Translations under genes and position numbers: made by a program | Part shown: piece by piece, positions 59,115 through 64,000 of the stretch | How the letters are laid out: each line of letters begins with the position of its first letter | How positions within the stretch are numbered: the first letter of the stretch is position 1 | The notes under the pieces: generated by a model | Database searches by the model: none | What the model was told of the DNA's origin: nothing | The model's input: only the letters and a program-made list of their open reading frames with translations | Source: Paludibaculum fermentans | GTDB taxonomy: Bacteria; Acidobacteriota; Terriglobia; Bryobacterales; Bryobacteraceae | Length of the DNA stretch: 64,000 bases | Direction: 5' to 3' | NCBI RefSeq assembly: GCF_015277775.1 | Contig: NZ_CP063849.1 | Span: 2,542,001-2,606,000, forward strand

Positions 59115-59798
59115 CTAGAGCCAGTATTCCCAATGCCCGGTGCGCAGCACATACGCGCACAGGCATCCGTTCGTGACGGCATGCGCCAGAATCAGGTCGC
59201 TGAGCCGTTTCGTCCGGACCATCCAGAAGTTGTAGGCGAGACCGGCCAGCAGCCCGACATCCCAATAAGGTCCGTGCTCCAGTGCGAATAACAGGGCCAC
59301 CAACAGGAAGCTGGAGAGCAGGTATTTACCCAGTGGCACTTCCTCGAACTTCGGATCAATGAGCCACCGCATCAGCCAGCCACGCCAGAACAGCTCTTCC
59401 ACGATGGGCACGATGAGCGTGGCCCGCAAAACGCGCATGGCCAGCGATAGGTTGTCGGTGAGCGCATCGGAGGGCAGGCTTGTTTTGAGCTCACCCATGA
59501 TCGAGTTCTGGAAAATCCAATGCGAACGCCAGCCCGGAACCAGCACGTCCGGCGCGATCCAGAGCAGAAACACAGCCACCCCGACCAGCGTGCTCATCAC
59601 CCATTGGGCGGGGCGGAACTCCAACACCTGCCGGCTCCAGACGAAGATGGCCAGCGCACAAACCACCAGCCAGATAGCCAGGTTGACGCGGATGGGCAAG
59701 TTCAGGCGCGGCAACAGAACAAGCAGGCCCATGAAGACCCCGAAGGGTCCCACATAGGCCAGAAACTGAGGCGAGAGGGGGTTCTGCCCGGCCATCAA
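59115..59798 (-). CDS. CPBP intramembrane protease (CAAX-protease-related, exosortase-associated type)
   Basis: The 227-residue membrane protein has about six helices. The CPBP catalytic motifs are seen as EELFWRGWLMRWL (EExxxR, ~138-150), FALEHGPYWDVG (FxxxH, ~174-185) and HAVTNG (HxxxN, ~209-214). Its pattern and size suit the CAAX-related protein found in exosortase/PEP-CTERM loci (TIGR03008-like). Its start overlaps the stop of the PrsT-like gene by 4 bases, and PrsT is an exosortase-locus protein too. No exosortase gene is present in the window. It may process membrane-embedded C-terminal sorting signals. Confidence 0.83.
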   Translation of the reverse strand: MMAGQNPLSPQFLAYVGPFGVFMGLLVLLPRLNLPIRVNLAIWLVVCALAIFVWSRQVLEFRPAQWVMSTLVGVAVFLLWIAPDVLVPGWRSHWIFQNSIMGELKTSLPSDALTDNLSLAMRVLRATLIVPIVEELFWRGWLMRWLIDPKFEEVPLGKYLLSSFLLVALLFALEHGPYWDVGLLAGLAYNFWMVRTKRLSDLILAHAVTNGCLCAYVLRTGHWEYWL

Positions 59799-62113
59799 CC
59801 GACCTTGGCCAACAGCTCTCGAATCTTGTTCTCCTCGTCCTTGGCGGGCTTGAGGGAGAGCGCTGTTTGCAGGCTCTGCTTCGCCGCGGCCTTGTTCCCC
59901 TTCTGGAAAAGGGCCACACCCATATGGTGGTGATAAGTGGGGTTCTTCGGCTGCCTGCTGGTCAGATCCTTGAGGATTGTGATGGCGTTGTCGTTGAGCT
60001 GCTTCTTGATGTAGATCCAGGCCATCGTGTCAGCGACATCCTCATTGTTCGGTAGCTTCGCCTTGGCGCGCTGGGCGTAGGTGAGCGCCTGGTCGAGATC
60101 CTTGCCATCCTCGGCGTACATGAAAGCCAGATTGTTCAGCGCGACGGCGTTGTCGGGATCGACCTTCACCACCGCCTCATACAGCGGCAGCGACTCCCGT
60201 TTCATGCCGGCGATGTCCAGGGTGAGCGCCAGTTGGAGATTGGCCGCCGGGTTGGTCGGCGCCAGTTGCTGCCCCTTCTTCAGGACTTCGATCGAAGCCT
60301 GGATCTGGCCCTTCTTGCGGAGCGTCTCGCCCAGGCGCATGTACAGGTCGGTGTTCTTCGGATCCTTGTCGACCAGCTGACGATATTCGGCCTCGGCCAC
60401 ATCGCCCTGGCCGATGCGCAGTGCGGTGTTCGCCACGGCCAGCCTTAACTCGGCGTTGTTGGGCGACTTCGTGAGCTCGTCCTGCAGGAACTTCAGGGCT
60501 TCGGTTTGCCGGTTGGTGCGGATCATCACCTCGGCGATCGCGAAGGTCAGGCGGGGATCGGACTGGAACCGCGAGCGCAGCGACCGGAAGGTGGCTTCCG
60601 CTTCCTTGAGATGACCGTCAATGAAGTCGATGACCGCCACCTGGAACTGCAGGTCGGGCGAATCGGGCTTCTCTTTCAGATAGGCGGCCGAGTCGGTGCG
60701 CGCCTGCGCCAGGTTTCCGCTATTCGTCAGGGCATTGATACGAATCACGCGGGCCGCGGCATTGGCCGGATCCGCCTTCAACGCCTCATCCGCCTCACCA
60801 ATCGCCTTACCGAAATCACGCTTTGCCAGATACACCTGGCCCAGGCCCAGGTGCGACGCGGCAAAGGTCGGAGCGAGTTTGATGGCTTCCAGATACTGCA
60901 CGCGCGCCGCGTCGAGATCGCCACGGCTGTGATAGGCGCGGGCCAGGTTGTAGCGGACCACCGCGTTGCTCGGCGTCCGGCTCAACAGCGTCTGCAAATC
61001 GTTGATGGCCGCCTGCTGCTTTTCCTTGCCGCCGTACTGCAATTGCAGGGACGCGCGCAGAGTCAGGGCATCGTTGCTCTTCGGATCTTCCGCCAGCGCC
61101 TCTTCCACAATGGCCAGGGCGTCCTGGGGTTTCCCCTGCGCCACCTTGACCTGTGCGGCGCGCAGCCGGAAGCTGGTCTTCTCCGCCGGGAACCTCTTCA
61201 GCGAATCGGTGTAGACCTGAGTGGCGCGATCCAGCTCACGCAGCCGTACAAAGAAGTCGCCGACCTTCCGGAACACGGCCGGGTCGTTCGGATTGTCCGC
61301 CATCACCTTCTGGATGATCTGCTCGGACTGATCCTTCTTCTGCATGCCGCGGTAGAAGCCGGCCAACTGGAGCTTGAACTCGACGACGGTCGGATTGTTG
61401 GCGACCTTCTTCAGGACGGTCGCTTCCGCCTCAGCGGGCTGCTGGCGGCGCAGGTACTGCAGGGCGAGGAAATCATACACCGGCACATAATGCGGCGTAT
61501 CCTGGACGATCTTCTGGGCCAGCTTCTCGGCTTCGAGCCACTGATTGTCCTGGGTCAGGAGTTGGGCCAGCGCGAAGATCAGTTCCGGCTGCTTGGGACG
61601 GACCGCGTCCGCCTTGCGGAAATACTCAATCGCCTCGGCCGACTTGCTTTCACTGACGGCCATGAAGCCCCGCAAGCGCAGACCGTGGTAGGAATTGGCA
61701 TCCTTCTTCAGCAGGGTCTCAGCCAAGTCGCGAACTTCGTTCAGCAGCGGGCTGTTGCGATCCTTCTGCATCGAGTAGGCGGCCAGGTAAATGTCAGCCA
61801 GCTTACCCGCGGACTCTTCGGAATTGGGCAGCAGTTCCACCGCCCGGCGATAGGCGCCCACGGCCGCGCGGACATCGCCGCGGCGCAATTCGGCATCGCC
61901 CAGTTGAGCATACGCCTCGCCGAACTTCTGATCGCGCCGGATGGCATTCCGGTACATCAGCGCGGCTTCTTTGTACTTGCCCTGCGCCATGTATTTGTTG
62001 CCATTTTCCAGATAACGCCGCTTTACCTTTTCCGGGTCGCGCATGCAGCCGCCGAGGCTGAGCAGCGCCACCAGCAGAGTTAGGAATTGCAGGACGAGTC
62101 GACTATGTTTCAT
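59795..62113 (-). CDS. prsT: PrsT-like TPR lipoprotein (exosortase/PEP-CTERM system type)
   Basis: The 772-residue protein starts with a lipoprotein signal (LQFLTLLVALLSLGGC, Cys23). It is then almost entirely TPR repeats from ~35 to ~765 (for example KYMAQGKYKEAALMYRNAIRRD, AYAQLGDAELRRGDVRAAVGAYRRA, AASHLGLGQVYLAKRDFGKAIGEA, LNNLAFMYAEDGKDLDQALTYAQRA). Composition and length resemble PrsT proteins of PEP-CTERM systems (TIGR02917-like, usually ~900 residues), so it is on the short side. It is probably a periplasm- or outer-membrane-attached scaffold for exopolysaccharide or sorting complexes. It heads an operon with a CPBP protease and three sugar-phosphate genes. Confidence 0.83.
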   Translation of the reverse strand: MKHSRLVLQFLTLLVALLSLGGCMRDPEKVKRRYLENGNKYMAQGKYKEAALMYRNAIRRDQKFGEAYAQLGDAELRRGDVRAAVGAYRRAVELLPNSEESAGKLADIYLAAYSMQKDRNSPLLNEVRDLAETLLKKDANSYHGLRLRGFMAVSESKSAEAIEYFRKADAVRPKQPELIFALAQLLTQDNQWLEAEKLAQKIVQDTPHYVPVYDFLALQYLRRQQPAEAEATVLKKVANNPTVVEFKLQLAGFYRGMQKKDQSEQIIQKVMADNPNDPAVFRKVGDFFVRLRELDRATQVYTDSLKRFPAEKTSFRLRAAQVKVAQGKPQDALAIVEEALAEDPKSNDALTLRASLQLQYGGKEKQQAAINDLQTLLSRTPSNAVVRYNLARAYHSRGDLDAARVQYLEAIKLAPTFAASHLGLGQVYLAKRDFGKAIGEADEALKADPANAAARVIRINALTNSGNLAQARTDSAAYLKEKPDSPDLQFQVAVIDFIDGHLKEAEATFRSLRSRFQSDPRLTFAIAEVMIRTNRQTEALKFLQDELTKSPNNAELRLAVANTALRIGQGDVAEAEYRQLVDKDPKNTDLYMRLGETLRKKGQIQASIEVLKKGQQLAPTNPAANLQLALTLDIAGMKRESLPLYEAVVKVDPDNAVALNNLAFMYAEDGKDLDQALTYAQRAKAKLPNNEDVADTMAWIYIKKQLNDNAITILKDLTSRQPKNPTYHHHMGVALFQKGNKAAAKQSLQTALSLKPAKDEENKIRELLAKVG

Positions 62114-62350
62114 GGCTATTTTTACCGAGTATGAACGCGGACCCCCCGAGAGCCCTCAACTAGTTGAGCATACACGAAAAGTGATCGCAATACAGCGCGG
62201 GTCAGGGGGCATAAATTGGGTGAATCGAGCTAGTACCAGCAACGGCGGAGGCGCTGCACGCGGGCGGCCCTGCCAGGTGGCCAGTTCGCTGGCGAGTCAC
62301 GCTACACCGCCGCCTGAGCTGGGCCTGGCGGCAGGCCCGATTCCGGAACG

Positions 62351-63628
62351 CTAGCGCAGGGCGGCCACCAGCGCGTTGGTCTGCCGCAGCAGCTCCATCT
62401 GCGCCAGCTCCAGCAGGTAGGAACTGTCGTACAGCGCCAGCCACCGCTCCTGTTCCTGAAACCGGGCTTCGTCGATCTGCTTCATCGACGCCTTCCCCTC
62501 TTCCATCTGGGCCAGCAGTACCGAGACCTGCTGCCGGGCCAGCTCCAGGTCGAGCTTGGCGACCTCGCGGCCCAGTTCGGCATCCCGGATCTTCATCCAG
62601 GCGCGCCGTGTATTGGCCTCGACCCGCCCTCGCAAATCGTTGATCTGGAACCGGATGCGCCGCGACTCAATCTCCGCCTGGGCGGCCCTGGCTTCGTCCG
62701 CCGTACTCGCGAAAACAGGGATCTGCAGCGAGACGCCCAACTGGCCGTTGTTGCGCTGAAACTTGTTGAAGTAGTCCTCGTAGTGATTGAACTTGGCGAA
62801 GAGTCCATACTGCGCCACAAGGTCCACTTTGGGCATGCGATTGGCCCGGAAGCTGCGCACTTCCAGATTCTTGGCCGCCAGATCCGCTTCCATCCGCCGG
62901 ATCTCCCGGTTGTCGCTCAGCGCCTCGGCCACCGAGGTGGGTTCGTCCGGCGGCAGTTCCACCGCTGCCCGCTCCTCCGGAGCCGGAGTAATGGCGTCCC
63001 CAGGATGCAGGGCCAGCACCAACGCCAGGCTTTGCGAGGCCGCATCCCGCGCCGTCTGCAGGCCTTGCAGCCGCTGGCGCGCCTTCAGCATGTTCAGCGC
63101 CGCCCGCCTCGACTCGATGGGCAGTTCCTTCCCCTCTTCCACCCGCAACCGGATCGCCGCCTCCACTCGCCGCAGGTGCTCAATCTGGCGCTCCGCAATG
63201 TCGGTCTCTTTGTGGGCTTTCTCCAGATCCAGGAACAGCGAAGCCGTCCGTAGGGCGATCTCTTCCCTCATCGCCGCCACACCCAGCGCGGCACTGCGGG
63301 CGCTTTCCCTGGCCGACGCTACCTGATACCCCTGTACGGCATTGTAGATATTCCGGACAGCCTTGGCCTGCATCACTGACGGAGAAGCCCCCTCAATGCT
63401 CATGGGCATGCCGCTGGAGTAAGCCAGGCCGCTGCCGACAAAAACCCTGGGCAGCATCGGCTCTTTCACCGCCTGGATCTCGTACGCAGCCTTCTGCTCG
63501 TCCAGGCGCGCCAGCACCAGGTCCGGACTTTGCTTCAGGGCCAGTTCCACTGCCTGCTTCAAGGTGAACGTGCGAGGCTCCGCCATTGCCCCACAAGCCA
63601 GAATCAGGAGGAGAAAGACAGTGCGCAT
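62351..63628 (-). CDS. TolC-family outer-membrane efflux protein
   Basis: From the ATG at 63628, with AAGGGAA upstream, this encodes 425 residues; the open frame to 63658 is rejected. Residues 1-16 are a signal peptide (MRTVFLLLILACGAMA). The body shows the TolC/OEP duplication. Each half has a long helical hairpin (FTLKQAVELALKQSPDLVLARLDEQKAAYEI; ALSDNREIRRMEADLAAKNLEVRSFRANRMPKVDLVAQYG). A middle hydrophobic barrel segment (LGVSLQIPVF) follows, then long Arg/Glu-rich helices to the end. It should form the outer-membrane channel of a type I secretion or RND efflux system; no periplasmic adaptor is adjacent. A receiver-domain gene lies upstream. Confidence 0.88.
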   Translation of the reverse strand: MRTVFLLLILACGAMAEPRTFTLKQAVELALKQSPDLVLARLDEQKAAYEIQAVKEPMLPRVFVGSGLAYSSGMPMSIEGASPSVMQAKAVRNIYNAVQGYQVASARESARSAALGVAAMREEIALRTASLFLDLEKAHKETDIAERQIEHLRRVEAAIRLRVEEGKELPIESRRAALNMLKARQRLQGLQTARDAASQSLALVLALHPGDAITPAPEERAAVELPPDEPTSVAEALSDNREIRRMEADLAAKNLEVRSFRANRMPKVDLVAQYGLFAKFNHYEDYFNKFQRNNGQLGVSLQIPVFASTADEARAAQAEIESRRIRFQINDLRGRVEANTRRAWMKIRDAELGREVAKLDLELARQQVSVLLAQMEEGKASMKQIDEARFQEQERWLALYDSSYLLELAQMELLRQTNALVAALR

Positions 63629-63715
63629 ATAGGTTCCCTTCGTAGCGTACCGCGCCACGGAATAGGCGTTGGACGCATCCGGACGCCGGAAGAGGTACAG
63701 CCGCCGCGTGCCCGG

Positions 63716-64000
63716 TCAGCCGATCAGGTCGCGGACGGTTTTCAGGAATACGTCCAACGACACCGGCTTCTGCAAGCACTCGTGGGCGCCGGCCCGCCGC
63801 GCCTCCCGCCGCACGTGGTCGTCCCAATTGCCGGCGATCGCCACCAGCCGCACATGCGGCAGCTCATGCGACAACAGATGGATCTGGTCGAGCGCCTCGC
63901 TCTCGGGGGCGATCGCGTCCACTACCAGCAGATCCACCGGCTTCTGCCGGCAGCGCGCCACGGCATCGGCTCCGTCGGCGGCAATGGCTACGGTGTACCC
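63716..64000 (-). CDS. receiver-domain protein, truncated by the window edge
   Basis: The gene runs off the right edge, so its start is missing; 94 codons plus the stop are visible. The visible part is a receiver-like domain. GYTVAIAADGADAVARCRQKPVDLLVVDAIAPES holds strand 3 and a candidate phospho-acceptor Asp in VVDAIAP. RLVAIAGNWDDHVRREARRAGAHECLQKPVSLDVFLKTVRDLIG holds the conserved Lys-Pro (LQKP). It ends after the receiver domain, so it is a stand-alone receiver or the C-terminal domain of a longer protein. It lies just upstream of the TolC-like gene on the same strand. Confidence 0.75.
   Translation of the reverse strand, partial: GYTVAIAADGADAVARCRQKPVDLLVVDAIAPESEALDQIHLLSHELPHVRLVAIAGNWDDHVRREARRAGAHECLQKPVSLDVFLKTVRDLIG

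Noticed and set aside
60506-62083. Plus-strand 525-residue open frame opposite the PrsT-like gene
   Set aside because: Antisense of a TPR repeat gene; the repeated look of the shadow comes from the real repeats on the minus strand.

Overview
The window is high-GC bacterial chromosome that looks like an Acidobacteriota of the Solibacter/Bryobacter/Paludibaculum type. The evidence is two ~830-residue ADOP-type permeases (fused MacB/FtsX halves without an ATPase), a ~1,090-residue Cna-B/TonB receptor, a serine hydrolase ending in the TIGR03437-type module typical of Solibacter, several Gfo/Idh/MocA proteins with Tat signals, and a PrsT/CPBP exosortase-associated pair. No rRNA, tRNA, insertion sequence, phage gene or convincing CRISPR array was found.

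Layout. 0.4-12.3 kb: FAD-linked sugar-lactone-type oxidase, ADOP permease, sugar porter, TonB receptor, an MddA-like methanethiol methyltransferase overlapping a YbaN-family gene, and a DoxX-like protein. 12.4-15.6 kb: a class II Fic protein translated from a TTG codon, preceded by a helically phased array of GTCGAA boxes and flanked by a ~250-bp imperfect direct repeat. 15.6-20.3 kb: serine hydrolase and a second ADOP permease. 20.3-26.4 kb: a gene-poor, more A/T-rich accessory stretch. It holds an unrecognised two-gene membrane module, small ORFs, and a GHKL ATPase fused to a PD-(D/E)XK-like nuclease domain, which is a plausible conflict or defence protein flanked by ~40-bp repeats. 26.4-28.5 kb: a tandem-domain protein and a repeat-rich non-coding stretch.

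28.5-36.8 kb is a carbohydrate locus: a TIM-barrel isomerase/epimerase, three Gfo/Idh/MocA oxidoreductases (two with Tat signals), a Tat-exported GH2 enzyme and a secreted DUF1080 protein. The combination resembles oxidative 3-keto-glycoside breakdown. 36.9-45.4 kb: O-methyltransferase, RoxA/MauG-like dihaem cytochrome, zinc alcohol dehydrogenase, secreted TIM-barrel-like protein, zinc-ribbon protein and a large alpha-glucan phosphorylase. 45.6-53.4 kb: an Rrf2 regulator, an orphan OpuAC-type lipoprotein, then a tightly packed cobamide cluster (CobQ-like relic, CobD, BtuF, BtuD, BtuC, CobU-like, CobT). In this cluster the CobQ-like and CobU-like proteins lack recognised catalytic residues.

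53.4-56.6 kb: FtsX-type permease, LolD-type ATPase and a GT-C-like membrane protein, ending at a strong bidirectional terminator. 56.7-63.7 kb, minus strand: a TolC-like protein, then PrsT-like TPR lipoprotein, CPBP protease, divergent PfkB kinase, ROK kinase and GmhA-like isomerase, mostly joined by 4-bp overlaps. A receiver-domain gene is cut by the right edge.

Starts were re-chosen where a good ribosome-binding site, signal peptide or family alignment favoured an internal start. All function calls come from reading motifs and remembered family features, not from searches.
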